From Clostridiales bacterium (lineage in GTDB: Bacteria; Bacillota; Clostridia; Oscillospirales; Acutalibacteraceae): a DNA stretch of 64,000 bases. Each line of letters opens with the position of its first letter. Position 1 is the stretch's first letter. Location of the stretch: the NCBI GenBank assembly GCA_019416455.1, contig DXXG01000027.1:269648-333647 (forward strand), in the 5' to 3' direction. Position numbers and translations under genes: made by a program. The notes under the pieces were generated by a model, which saw only the letters and a program-made list of their open reading frames with translations, did not search any database and was not told the origin of the DNA. Below are positions 33,300 to 40,767 of this stretch, one piece after another.

Positions 33300-33662
33300 G
33301 TGGAAGGATACAGCATTTCCAAGGCGGCGGAGCGTTTCGGCATAGAGCCCCACACTTTGCGGTTTTATGAAAAGGAAGGGATTATCCACCCGGAGCGCAC
33401 CAAGAACGGGATCCGGGTCTATACCGAGGAGAACATGGGTCAGCTGGAAATGGCTCTGTGCCTGAAAAGCACCGGGATGCCGCTGAAAGACATCAAGCGG
33501 TATTTCGACCTGGTGGAACAGGGGGACGAGACGCTGGAGGAACGTCTGCGGATCTTCGAGGAGCATCGGGCCCACGTGCTGGAAGGCATCGCGGAGCTGC
33601 AAAAGCACCTGGAGAAGATCAATTATAAGATCGGGTACTTAAAAAGCCAGGAAAAGAAATAA
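33300..33662 (+). CDS. MerR-family regulator
   Basis: The 120-residue protein starts with a winged helix (YSISKAAERFGIEPHTLRFYEKEGI, then R-x-N-x-IRVYTEEN) and ends in a long dimerisation helix (about residues 70-118). It lacks a cysteine-rich metal site, so it is of the AdhR/TipA-like group rather than a metal sensor. The start is GTG behind GGAAAGGAG. No obvious target gene is adjacent, and the dyad upstream suggests autoregulation. Confidence 0.9.
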   Translation: MEGYSISKAAERFGIEPHTLRFYEKEGIIHPERTKNGIRVYTEENMGQLEMALCLKSTGMPLKDIKRYFDLVEQGDETLEERLRIFEEHRAHVLEGIAELQKHLEKINYKIGYLKSQEKK

Positions 33663-33697
33663 AAAAAGGATGGCGGTTAGCCATCCTCTTTTTTTGT
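33662..33697. terminator. Bidirectional terminator between convergent genes
   Basis: AGGATGGC pairs with GCCATCCT, flanked by A-run and T-run. The stem includes the last codons and stop of the small membrane protein gene on the other strand. Confidence 0.85.
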
Positions 33698-33880
33698 CTG
33701 TGCAGCAGATTCCGTCTGAGTGTCAGGGGACGTCTCTCCGTTTCCGGATTGTTCCTCCTGACGCTTGATCTGGTCATAGGCCAGCATCCCGTCCCGCACC
33801 GCAGCCCTGATGAGGAAATACAGCACACCCAAAACGATGACCAATATCATGATGTTAAAGACAAAAATTTCCATATCCAT
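33677..33880 (-). CDS. Small single-span membrane protein, 67 aa
   Basis: Residues about 5-27 are one hydrophobic helix (FVFNIMILVIVLGVLYFLIR). The remainder is a hydrophilic tail rich in E, Q, T and K. A DUF6019-like small protein is possible. GGGAG lies 12 bases before the ATG. No function can be assigned. Its final codons form part of the terminator hairpin shared with merR. Confidence 0.65.
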   Translation of the reverse strand: MDMEIFVFNIMILVIVLGVLYFLIRAAVRDGMLAYDQIKRQEEQSGNGETSPDTQTESAAQTKKEDG

Positions 33881-34071
33881 AAGGTTGCTCCCTTCTGCAT
33901 GAGGCCGGTTTCCGGTGGGAAGCCGCTCGCGGAGCTACAGCCCTTCGGGCTGGTGCGCTCTGCTCGCCGCTTTTTCTTTCGGCTGCGCCGTTAAGGTCGT
34001 AGGGCTCTGCCCTACAACCCGCCAACTTTTTGAAAAAAGTTGGATCAAAAACTTTTACGCCGCTTCGCGGA
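33881..34071. repeat. Hairpin-rich gap between ychF and the small membrane protein
   Basis: Three dyads occur in 190 bases: AGCCC-TTC-GGGCT (about 33949), GTAGGGC-TCT-GCCCTAC (about 34000) and CCAAC(T)5-GAAA-AAAGTTGG (about 34022). The last could terminate ychF transcription. No gene is seen. Confidence 0.6.
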
Positions 34072-35166
34072 TTATACGTTGAAGCGGAACAGTACGATAT
34101 CTCCGTCCTGCATCACGTAGTCCTTGCCCTCGGAACGGACTAAGCCCTTTTCCTTGGCAGCGGCCATGGTGCCGCACTCCATCAACTCGTCAAAGCCGAT
34201 GACTTCCGCACGGATGAAGCCCCGCTCAAAGTCGGAGTGAATCTTGCCCGCAGCCTGGGGAGCTTTGGTGCCCTTAGTGATGGTCCAGGCCCGCACCTCA
34301 GGCTTGCCGGCGGTGAGGTAGGAGATCAGTCCCAGCAGGGAGTAGCAGGCTTGGATCAGACGGTCCAGGCCGGACTCCTCCAGGCCCATGTCGCTGAGGA
34401 ACAGGGACTTTTCCTCCGGTTCCATGCCGGAGATCTCCGCTTCGATCTCAGCGCAGATGGGAAGCACAGCGGCGTGCTCGGACTTGGCGAATTCCTCCAC
34501 AACCTGGAAGTATTTGTTGTTCTCCACACCGTCACGGAAATCGTCCTCGCTCATGTTGGCGGCGAAGATGATAGGCTTGTTGGTGAGCAGAGACACAGTG
34601 GAAAGGATCTCTGCCTCTTCCTCGGTGCACTCCACGCTCCGGGCGGACTTGCCTGCCTCCAAAGCGTCGTGGACCCGCTCCAGGAAGTCCAGTTCGGTCT
34701 GGTATTTCTTGTCGGCCTTCAGCATCTTTTTGGTCTTGTCGATACGCCGGTCCAGCACTTCCAGGTCGGAGAGGACCAGCTCCAAGTCGATGGTCTCAAT
34801 GTCACGCTTGGGGTCGATGCTGCCCTCTACGTGGACAATGTCGTCGTTCTCAAAGCAGCGCACCACATGGACAATGGCATCCACTTCCCGGATGTTGGAA
34901 AGGAACTTGTTGCCCAGACCTTCACCCTTGGAAGCGCCCTTCACCAAGCCGGCGATGTCCACGAACTCGATGGTGGCGGGGGTGAATTTCTCCGGCTCGT
35001 ACATTTCGGCCAGCTTGTCCAGGCGCTTGTCCGGTACGGCCACCACACCCACGTTGGGCTCGATGGTGCAGAAGGGGTAGTTAGCCGACTGAGCGCCGGC
35101 GTTTGTGATGGCGTTGAACAGTGTGCTCTTGCCCACATTTGGCAGGCCCACGATACCTAATTTCAT
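34072..35166 (-). CDS. ychF: Redox-regulated ATPase YchF
   Basis: The 364-residue protein has the Obg-like G-domain: GLPNVGKSTLFNAIT (P-loop), DIAGLVKGASKGEGLGNKFL (switch II) and an NMSE motif replacing the GTPase NKxD, which explains the family's preference for ATP. A helical insertion and a C-terminal TGS domain (ending DGDIVLFRFNV) follow. It associates with ribosomes and has been linked to translation and oxidative stress. It stands alone with its own promoter. Confidence 0.97.
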   Translation of the reverse strand: MKLGIVGLPNVGKSTLFNAITNAGAQSANYPFCTIEPNVGVVAVPDKRLDKLAEMYEPEKFTPATIEFVDIAGLVKGASKGEGLGNKFLSNIREVDAIVHVVRCFENDDIVHVEGSIDPKRDIETIDLELVLSDLEVLDRRIDKTKKMLKADKKYQTELDFLERVHDALEAGKSARSVECTEEEAEILSTVSLLTNKPIIFAANMSEDDFRDGVENNKYFQVVEEFAKSEHAAVLPICAEIEAEISGMEPEEKSLFLSDMGLEESGLDRLIQACYSLLGLISYLTAGKPEVRAWTITKGTKAPQAAGKIHSDFERGFIRAEVIGFDELMECGTMAAAKEKGLVRSEGKDYVMQDGDIVLFRFNV

Positions 35167-35305
35167 CTTACATCAGAACTCCTTATAAATCCTATATTTT
35201 TTGGCTTCCAAAACGGCTTCTACACCATTTTTACACCAGTTTCTTCAAAAGGAAGGATCGCCGATGGCGTCGCATCGTGCGTTACATGGACATACTAATT
35301 TGTAA

Positions 35306-35334
35306 ATTATAGCACAACAACGGATCTTTTTCAA
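35306..35334 (-). promoter_or_regulatory. Promoter of ychF
   Basis: TTGAAA, a 17-base spacer and perfect TATAAT on the minus strand, in the 308-base gap between ychF and the GH38-like gene. The leader is about 130 bases; no other element is seen there apart from the terminator at its far end. Confidence 0.8.
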
Positions 35335-35413
35335 TCAGATCCCAAAGAATTACCCTGTGGATCCCAGACGAAACCAAGGGTGTTGCAACGATGGGAACAA
35401 GGGCGGAATTCAA

Positions 35414-35457
35414 AGAAAAAGGAAGCGGAGCAGAAAAACTGCCCCGGTTCCTTTTTT
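35414..35457 (-). terminator. Terminator of the GH38-like gene
   Basis: A long imperfect stem (AAGGAACCGGGGCAG arm against CTGCTCCGCTTCC) ends in TTTTTT on the minus strand. Confidence 0.8.
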
Positions 35458-35474
35458 ACAGGATATCTAAAGGT

Positions 35475-37484
35475 TTAAAGATGAATAGAGAAGTCGAAGC
35501 TGGCGTTCTCTTCGCACCAGAGACGGAAGTTGGTGCCCCAGCGGTTGTTGAAGAGCACGTAGTAGACCCCTTCGTCAAGGTCGCCGTATTCCTCGTTTTC
35601 ATCATAGAGGTGAACTCCGCCCACGGAAACCAGCGGCGCGTGGCGGCTTTCCAGTTGAATATCTCCTTGGCGGATGGTGGGAGCCACATGGAGCTTTCTG
35701 TTTCCGCCTTCCCGCACGTTGAAGGGATCCACGGGAAGTCCCAACTTCATAAGCTGGAGCTGCTCGTCTTTGGAGAAACCAGGATTCATCCCAAAGAAAA
35801 TTCCCTCGGGGATGCGGTTGGCATCTTTTTGGAACCATTGCAGCTGGGCTTTGATGGTGTCACCGAACGAATACGTGATGACTGCCTGACGGGGAGCCCC
35901 GTATTCCTCTGCGGCTTTGGTATCAGCTTTCAGCCACAGACGGAGGACATCCTCTTTCTGTTCCACCTGCTCCACGGCGTAGAAAAAGCTGCGGTCGGTG
36001 AGCTCTTTTACCTGATCCAGCGCAGGTTTGGCGAAATCTCCTTCTGCCCAGAACCTGGTATGTTCCAGATCGCGATTGTACCGTTCCAAATTTTCGGTAA
36101 CCGTTTTGGCGCTGAACACACGGTATTCCAAACGTCCCAGCCAGGCGTTTGAGAGAGTTCTCCCGTCGGGTGTCTGCTGAATCTGTAAACTGCCGTCCGG
36201 AGCAATTTCCAGCTGATAGCCGTTGATCTGGAAGCGGCGTTCAGATGTGGGAGCCACACACTGGGGCGGCTGAGCCGGACGCAGGGAAAGAAGCTTTTCC
36301 CTGGCTTGTGCCCGGAGGGGTTCTGGAAGGTTCTCCAGCGCTGCTTTCACGTAGTCCCGCTGTTCCTCCCAGGAGCTTTCCAGTGTGGAATAGCTGCACC
36401 GGCCGTTCTGGATCATGTTTTGGGAAAGGATAAATTCTCTCAGTCGTTCACCAACGGGAAGCAGAGCGTCTTCTGTGACAATATCCCGCTTGCGGGCTTC
36501 CTGGAAATCATGTTTTTCCCAGTTGCGGTAGTCAGCAAACCAGCGTTTGGAATCTTTGCCCCAGGTGTGCTCACAGACCAGCATCAGGTTTCGGCACAGA
36601 TCCTGCCACTGGGGGGTATCCGGTGCGGAAGGCTGGGAAGCGGTCCACTGATCCCGAAACCCCAGCAGCTCCCTGTAAGCGGCCACTTTATAAGGATCGC
36701 TGGCGACGCCGTGGATCCAAGTGTCGCCCAGTTCTTCCGTAACGATGGGAAGCTGTTCTTTGTTGGCGACTACGATACGGGCAAAATCGTCAATGGTGCC
36801 GGAGACAATCTCAGCGCCGGGGTATTTCTCCTGCAGGCGGCGGATAGATTCCCAAACATCTTCCGGTTGGGGAGGTCCCATATTGTCTTGGGTGTGGGCG
36901 AACTCCATGGCGTATTCCCCAAAGACGCTGGACCCGCCGTAGGTGCCGATGTAATCCAAAATCACTTCAGAATCTCCATATCTCCAGCGGCACAGGGGAG
37001 GAATATGGGCCAGTTTCGAGGAACCGTTTACGCCCACGTGCAGGTATTGGATGCCTGCTTCCTCCAGGAGAGGGATCATAGCGTGAGTGTGAGCGGGGAC
37101 GTCGGTCATTTTCGCGGCGATAGTGTGGCGGCCGAAACGCTCATCCAGACGCTTGCTGATTCCCAGGTCATAACGGAGCAGTTCCTGGTCCATCAATTCC
37201 GTGTGAGTGGTCACAGCCAGACCATGCCAGGCGATATAGCCTTGCTGGATGGCTTCCAAAAGCTGCTGAGGATCTTTTCCGTGATTCAAGTAATGCTCGA
37301 TCAAAAAAGACCCCACTGTCCAAACGAAATTCTTCTTACCGTCCTGATTGCAGATCTTAGCGGTTTTGATGGCTCCGGGAATAAAGGTGTCCATATAGCG
37401 CTGCAAAACATGCTGCGCGGAGTCGGTAAACCCGATGTCCAAATGGGTTTTGTGGATGACGAACACCTTTTTTATGTGTTCCAT
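35475..37484 (-). CDS. DUF5054/GH38-like glycoside hydrolase
   Basis: The 669-residue protein begins KKVFVIHKTHLDIGFTD, the H-x-DIGFT strand typical of GH38-like barrels that place two metal ligands at the start of the domain. WHGLAVTTHTELMDQELLRY and AKMTDVPAHTHAMIPLLEEAG follow, and an all-beta C-terminal domain starts near residue 400. Family members are alpha-mannosidase-like but the DUF5054 group is uncharacterised, so the substrate is open. No signal peptide is present. The ATG behind AAAGGAG is preferred over an upstream GTG. It lies beside the remnant of a sugar ABC permease, suggesting that it once belonged to a glycan-import operon. Confidence 0.8.
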   Translation of the reverse strand: MEHIKKVFVIHKTHLDIGFTDSAQHVLQRYMDTFIPGAIKTAKICNQDGKKNFVWTVGSFLIEHYLNHGKDPQQLLEAIQQGYIAWHGLAVTTHTELMDQELLRYDLGISKRLDERFGRHTIAAKMTDVPAHTHAMIPLLEEAGIQYLHVGVNGSSKLAHIPPLCRWRYGDSEVILDYIGTYGGSSVFGEYAMEFAHTQDNMGPPQPEDVWESIRRLQEKYPGAEIVSGTIDDFARIVVANKEQLPIVTEELGDTWIHGVASDPYKVAAYRELLGFRDQWTASQPSAPDTPQWQDLCRNLMLVCEHTWGKDSKRWFADYRNWEKHDFQEARKRDIVTEDALLPVGERLREFILSQNMIQNGRCSYSTLESSWEEQRDYVKAALENLPEPLRAQAREKLLSLRPAQPPQCVAPTSERRFQINGYQLEIAPDGSLQIQQTPDGRTLSNAWLGRLEYRVFSAKTVTENLERYNRDLEHTRFWAEGDFAKPALDQVKELTDRSFFYAVEQVEQKEDVLRLWLKADTKAAEEYGAPRQAVITYSFGDTIKAQLQWFQKDANRIPEGIFFGMNPGFSKDEQLQLMKLGLPVDPFNVREGGNRKLHVAPTIRQGDIQLESRHAPLVSVGGVHLYDENEEYGDLDEGVYYVLFNNRWGTNFRLWCEENASFDFSIHL

Positions 37485-37519
37485 GTGATTCACTCCTTTG
37501 CGGAATAGAAAATATATAG

Positions 37520-37566
37520 AAACGCTCTCCGGGTCGCCGGAAAGAGGCGGATCACGGAGAGCGTTT
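37520..37566 (-). terminator. Hairpin after the decayed permease
   Basis: AACGCTCTCC pairs with GGAGAGCGTT around a partly structured loop; it sits 16 bases past the remnant permease stop on the minus strand. Confidence 0.6.
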
Positions 37567-37581
37567 GCATACGTGGAAGGA

Positions 37582-37745
37582 TCAGACCTTCACGAAGCCC
37601 ACCATAATGCCTTTTAAAAACCATTTTTTGAAAAGGATATGCCACTAAAATTAGGCAGCGTGGAATCCATGGCCACGCGGTACTTGGTGAGCTGCATGTA
37701 GTTTGTCCAATCCTGCAGCAAGATGGAGTTTGTGCCTTGAAAAGT
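37582..37745 (-). pseudogene. Remnant of an LplC/YtcP-type sugar ABC permease (C-terminus only)
   Basis: Three minus-strand frames together give the end of an LplC-like permease. TKYRVAMDSTLP is in one frame, LILVAYPFQK in the second and KKWFLKGIMVGFVKV followed by a stop in the third. Intact members end with a TLPILLxYPFxQKYFVKGVMxGSVKG-like run. About 50 codons and two frameshifts remain, and the rest of the gene is gone, with the esterase gene beginning immediately beyond. A hairpin that would have terminated the operon still follows. Confidence 0.75.
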
Positions 37746-37750
37746 TCTTC

Positions 37751-38563
37751 TTACAGATGATACCCAAAAGTCTCGTCCAGCCAGGTGAGACACAGGTCCA
37801 TCCAACGGGCGTTGTAGTCGTCCTGGGAGCCGGTTTCCTGGGTGCAGACGGAAAGACCGTGACCGCCGTGGGGGAAGAAGTGAGCTTCGGCGGGGATGCC
37901 GGCGTTGTGCAGGGCGGTGAGCATCTTGATGCTGTTTTCCACGGGGACGCAGTCGTCCTCCATGGTGTGCCACAAAAAGGCGGGGCAGGTGTCCTTGGAA
38001 ACATGCTTATCCAGAGAGAAATACCGATAGCCTTCGGTTCCCTCTTTGCAGCCGCTGACGTTTTCCAGCGACATCACATGGGCGTGCTCGTCGGCGGTAA
38101 TGACAGGATAGCACAGGATCATAGCGTCGGGACGGTTCTTGCCACCCTGGTTGTCATAGACCTTCAACAGTTCCGGATCATTCCACATGGTGCCCAGAGA
38201 AGCCGCCAGATGGCCGCCGGCGGAAAATCCGCACACAGCGATCTTTTCCGGGTCCACATGGTATTCCTCAGCGTGTTCCCGAATGAGCCGGAAAGTCTCG
38301 GAAAGCTCTTTGAGAGGACGGAAATCCTTGGCGTATTCTCCCACGGAGTACAGCAGGGTGAACACCTGGTATCCCCGGGCGAAGAACCGCAGGGCTACCG
38401 GATCAGCTTCTCTCTGGGAGCAGCCGATGTAAGCGCCGCCGGGACAGAGGACCACTGTAGGGAAAGTTTCCCGGCGGGTCTCCATCTCCGTGATGGGGGC
38501 ATGAAGGTAACCGGTCACCTGACCGTCGGTTTCGGGAATGGGTTTGAATTTCACAAGTTCCAT
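37751..38563 (-). CDS. Alpha/beta hydrolase (acetyl-esterase/lipase family)
   Basis: The 270-residue protein has the oxyanion-forming LCPGGAYIGCSQREADP, the nucleophile elbow CGFSAGGHLAAS (Ser near 122), the acid in HTMEDDCVPVENS and the base in FPHGGHGLS. This is the BD-FAE/acetylxylan-esterase-like group that removes acyl groups from sugars or small esters. No signal peptide is present at the chosen start, which follows AAAGGGAG. It lies next to a decayed sugar permease and a GH38-like enzyme, so carbohydrate deacetylation is a reasonable guess. Confidence 0.88.
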   Translation of the reverse strand: MELVKFKPIPETDGQVTGYLHAPITEMETRRETFPTVVLCPGGAYIGCSQREADPVALRFFARGYQVFTLLYSVGEYAKDFRPLKELSETFRLIREHAEEYHVDPEKIAVCGFSAGGHLAASLGTMWNDPELLKVYDNQGGKNRPDAMILCYPVITADEHAHVMSLENVSGCKEGTEGYRYFSLDKHVSKDTCPAFLWHTMEDDCVPVENSIKMLTALHNAGIPAEAHFFPHGGHGLSVCTQETGSQDDYNARWMDLCLTWLDETFGYHL

Positions 38564-38662
38564 AACAAGGCTCCCTTTCTGAATCAAAACAGAAAATGTA
38601 ACGTTTCTCTTTACATTATCCCAAAAAAACAGGTTTGTCAAGGCGGTAAAGAGGAAGAAGTC

Positions 38663-38691
38663 TTGCGTTTTTGGAGAAGATAGGGTAGGAT
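38663..38691 (+). promoter_or_regulatory. Candidate promoter
   Basis: TTGCGT, 17 bases and TAGGAT lie 30 bases before the small hypothetical gene. Confidence 0.5.
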
Positions 38692-38720
38692 GGAGAAAAC
38701 GGAAAAAGGGGGACTTGTTT

Positions 38721-38897
38721 ATGGGACCTTATGAGTATGTGGTGGAGAGCATTGTGGGAGATTACGCTTACCTGCGGCGCACGGATATCTATGACAGCGG
38801 CGAACCCATGATGATCGCTATGGCCCTGCTGCCCGACGGGGTGGACGTAGGCACCAAGCTGCGCTGGGAAAATCTGGTGTATTCCGTGCTGGAATAA
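38721..38897 (+). CDS. Small conserved-looking hypothetical protein, 58 aa
   Basis: The protein (MGPYEYVVESIVGDYAYLRR...LRWENLVYSVLE) looks like a compact beta-rich domain with an even mix of charged and hydrophobic residues, which argues for a real fold. I do not recognise the family. AAAAAGGGGG precedes the ATG; a TTG two codons earlier is an alternative. It lies 94 bases before the serine dehydratase gene and may be cotranscribed with it. Confidence 0.6.
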   Translation: MGPYEYVVESIVGDYAYLRRTDIYDSGEPMMIAMALLPDGVDVGTKLRWENLVYSVLE

Positions 38898-38991
38898 CCG
38901 TTGGCGTTTGTGGAAAGTGTCTTGATTTTCCGGCTGCTTTGTGGGAAAATAGGGATAAGAAACAATACTGGGTTTGTGGGGGTATCGAGTT

Positions 38992-40197
38992 ATGGAATCA
39001 CTGCGCGAATTATACCGGATCGGACGGGGGCCTTCCAGTTCCCATACCATGGGGCCATCCCACGCGGCAACACTGTTCCGGGAGGAATATCCCCAGGCGG
39101 ACCGGTTCCAGGCAGTGTTGTATGGCTCCTTGGCGAAAACCGGCAAAGGCCACCTTACCGACGTGGCCATTCAGGACGCTTTCGCGCCTTTGCCCACGGA
39201 GATCCGCTTTGATATGGATGCCACAGAGGATTCCCTGCCCCATCCCAATACCATGACCCTGGAAGCCTTTTCAGGAGAGGAGTCTTTGGGATTCTGGCGG
39301 GTGTTCAGTGTGGGCGGCGGGAAGATCCAGATCGAGGGCAGACCTGCGGTGGCGTCTCAGGACGTGTACCCCATCAGCACCTTCCGGGAGATTAAAGAAT
39401 ACTGCGAGAAGGAAGGAAAATTCCTGTGGCAGTTCGTGGAGGAATACGAGGGCCCGGAGATCTGGGACTACCTGCGTGACGTGTGGAAGCAGATGAAGTC
39501 CACGGTCTACAACGGCCTGAATACGGAAGGCGTGCTCCACGGCGGCTTGGGCGTGCAGCGGAAGGCCAAATACCTGGTGCGCCAGCGCCACATGGACGAG
39601 AGCGCCGAGACCCGGGAGAACCGGAAGGTCTGCGCTTACGCGTTCGCTGTCAGTGAGGAAAACGCCGGAGGCGGTATGGTGGTCACAGCTCCTACCTGCG
39701 GGGCTTCGGGCGTGCTGCCGGCGGTGCTGCTGTTCAAGCAGGAACAGCAAGGTTTTTCCGATACGGATGTGCTCCACGCTCTGGCGGCAGCCGGGGTGAT
39801 CGGGAACATCATCAAGACCAACGCGTCTATTTCCGGCGCCGAGTGCGGTTGTCAGGCGGAAGTGGGCAGCGCCTGCTCTATGGCGGCCGCTGGTTTGGCG
39901 GAGCTGTACCATATGGAGCTGGATCAGATCGAATACGCGGCAGAGGTGGCCATGGAGCATCACCTGGGCCTGACCTGCGATCCCATCGGCGGCTTGGTGC
40001 AGATCCCCTGTATCGAGCGAAACGCCGTGGCGGCCATGCGGGCCATCAATGCTCTCAGCTTGGCCAATTTCCTCACCCATACTCGGAAGATCTCTTTTGA
40101 CATGGTGGTTAAGACCATGTACGAGACAGGCCGGGATCTGTTTTCCAAGTACCGGGAGACCAGCGAAGGCGGGTTGGCCAAAGTTTACGTGGAGTAA
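38992..40197 (+). CDS. sdaA: L-serine ammonia-lyase, iron-sulfur type, single chain
   Basis: The 401-residue protein fuses the beta and alpha domains. The N-terminal half has IGRGPSSSHTMGPSHAA, the ASB-type serine-recognition motif. The C-terminal half holds the cluster ligands in GAECGCQAEVGSACSM and LTCDPIGGLVQIPCIERN, with TAPTCGASGVLPAV between. It converts L-serine to pyruvate and ammonia and is oxygen-labile, consistent with an anaerobe. Firmicutes often split this enzyme into SdaAA and SdaAB; here it is one chain. A GGGGGT site precedes the ATG. Confidence 0.95.
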   Translation: MESLRELYRIGRGPSSSHTMGPSHAATLFREEYPQADRFQAVLYGSLAKTGKGHLTDVAIQDAFAPLPTEIRFDMDATEDSLPHPNTMTLEAFSGEESLGFWRVFSVGGGKIQIEGRPAVASQDVYPISTFREIKEYCEKEGKFLWQFVEEYEGPEIWDYLRDVWKQMKSTVYNGLNTEGVLHGGLGVQRKAKYLVRQRHMDESAETRENRKVCAYAFAVSEENAGGGMVVTAPTCGASGVLPAVLLFKQEQQGFSDTDVLHALAAAGVIGNIIKTNASISGAECGCQAEVGSACSMAAAGLAELYHMELDQIEYAAEVAMEHHLGLTCDPIGGLVQIPCIERNAVAAMRAINALSLANFLTHTRKISFDMVVKTMYETGRDLFSKYRETSEGGLAKVYVE

Positions 40198-40201
40198 CCC
40201 G

Positions 40202-40231
40202 TTGACAGAGGCGATATTTATCCAGTATAAT
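40202..40231 (+). promoter_or_regulatory. Promoter of tRNA-Pro
   Basis: Perfect TTGACA and TATAAT with an 18-base spacer, 36 bases before the tRNA. Confidence 0.88.
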
Positions 40232-40267
40232 AGATGAAGTGTCTCCTCCTTTTGGGGGAGCTTTCAT

Positions 40268-40343
40268 CGAGGTGTTGCGCAGCTGGTAGCGCGCGTGGTT
40301 TGGGACCACGAGGCCGCAGGTTCGAGTCCTGTCACCTCGACCA
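40268..40343 (+). tRNA. tRNA-Pro(TGG)
   Basis: CGAGGTG pairs with CACCTCG, the D-loop is standard, the anticodon loop TTTGGGA carries TGG (reads CCN, mainly CCA/CCG), and the T-arm GGTTCGAGTCC and encoded CCA are intact. Confidence 0.97.
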
Positions 40344-40347
40344 CGTC

Positions 40348-40381
40348 GCGGCAAGCCCTTGTGGCTTGCCGCATTTTTTTT
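40348..40381 (+). terminator. Terminator of tRNA-Pro
   Basis: GCGGCAAGCC pairs with GGCTTGCCGC around CTTGT and is followed by eight T. Confidence 0.88.
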
Positions 40382-40419
40382 GAAAAATGCGGCTTCGCCT
40401 TATGGGCTGCCGCTCCTCC

Positions 40420-40500
40420 CCGCAAAAAGTCACGCTGCGCTTTCGCTGTTCGCTTGTAAACGCGCTCACGACGCTTCCGTTTGCTACCAACTTTTTGCGG
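40420..40500. repeat. Long-range inverted repeat downstream of tRNA-Pro
   Basis: CCGCAAAAAGT (40420-40430) and ACTTTTTGCGG (40490-40500) are perfect inverted copies 59 bases apart. The gap 40344-40767 holds this, two terminators and one promoter, and no gene. Confidence 0.7.
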
Positions 40501-40568
40501 ATAAGGGCGTTTACCTTGGAAAATCCATTTTGTCGTCCTGATCCAGAGGCTGCACCCCAGGCAAGTCG

Positions 40569-40601
40569 CGGACTTCACTTTTGTGAGGTCCGTGTTTTTT
40601 T
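40569..40601 (+). terminator. Second terminator downstream of tRNA-Pro
   Basis: CGGACTTCAC pairs with GTGAGGTCCG around four bases and is followed by a T-run. Confidence 0.75.
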
Positions 40602-40710
40602 GTGCTCGCTTTTTTTCGGGCGTCTATTTTGTGGTCCTAACTTAGCAGCAGGTCCTTCCTGTCTACCGTGGAGGCTTGCCGCTGTTTTTCTTTCACCTCC
40701 GGCGTATCTC

Positions 40711-40739
40711 TTGCCCTATTCTGCGCAGTCTTGTATAAT
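40711..40739 (+). promoter_or_regulatory. Promoter of the DUF5714-ArsC gene
   Basis: TTGCCC, 17 bases and perfect TATAAT, 28 bases before the ATG. Confidence 0.75.
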
Positions 40740-40767
40740 GCCAGATAGTAAGGATCAGGAGGAAGCC

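Noticed and set aside
37614..37973. A 119-codon minus-strand gene overlapping the esterase
   Set aside because: Its upstream two-thirds is a shadow of the esterase in another frame; only the last part has permease-like text and this is treated as a remnant.
40264..40578. A 104-codon minus-strand frame reading through tRNA-Pro
   Set aside because: It crosses a tRNA gene; the VTGLEPAASWSQTT run is a familiar spurious translation of tRNA.
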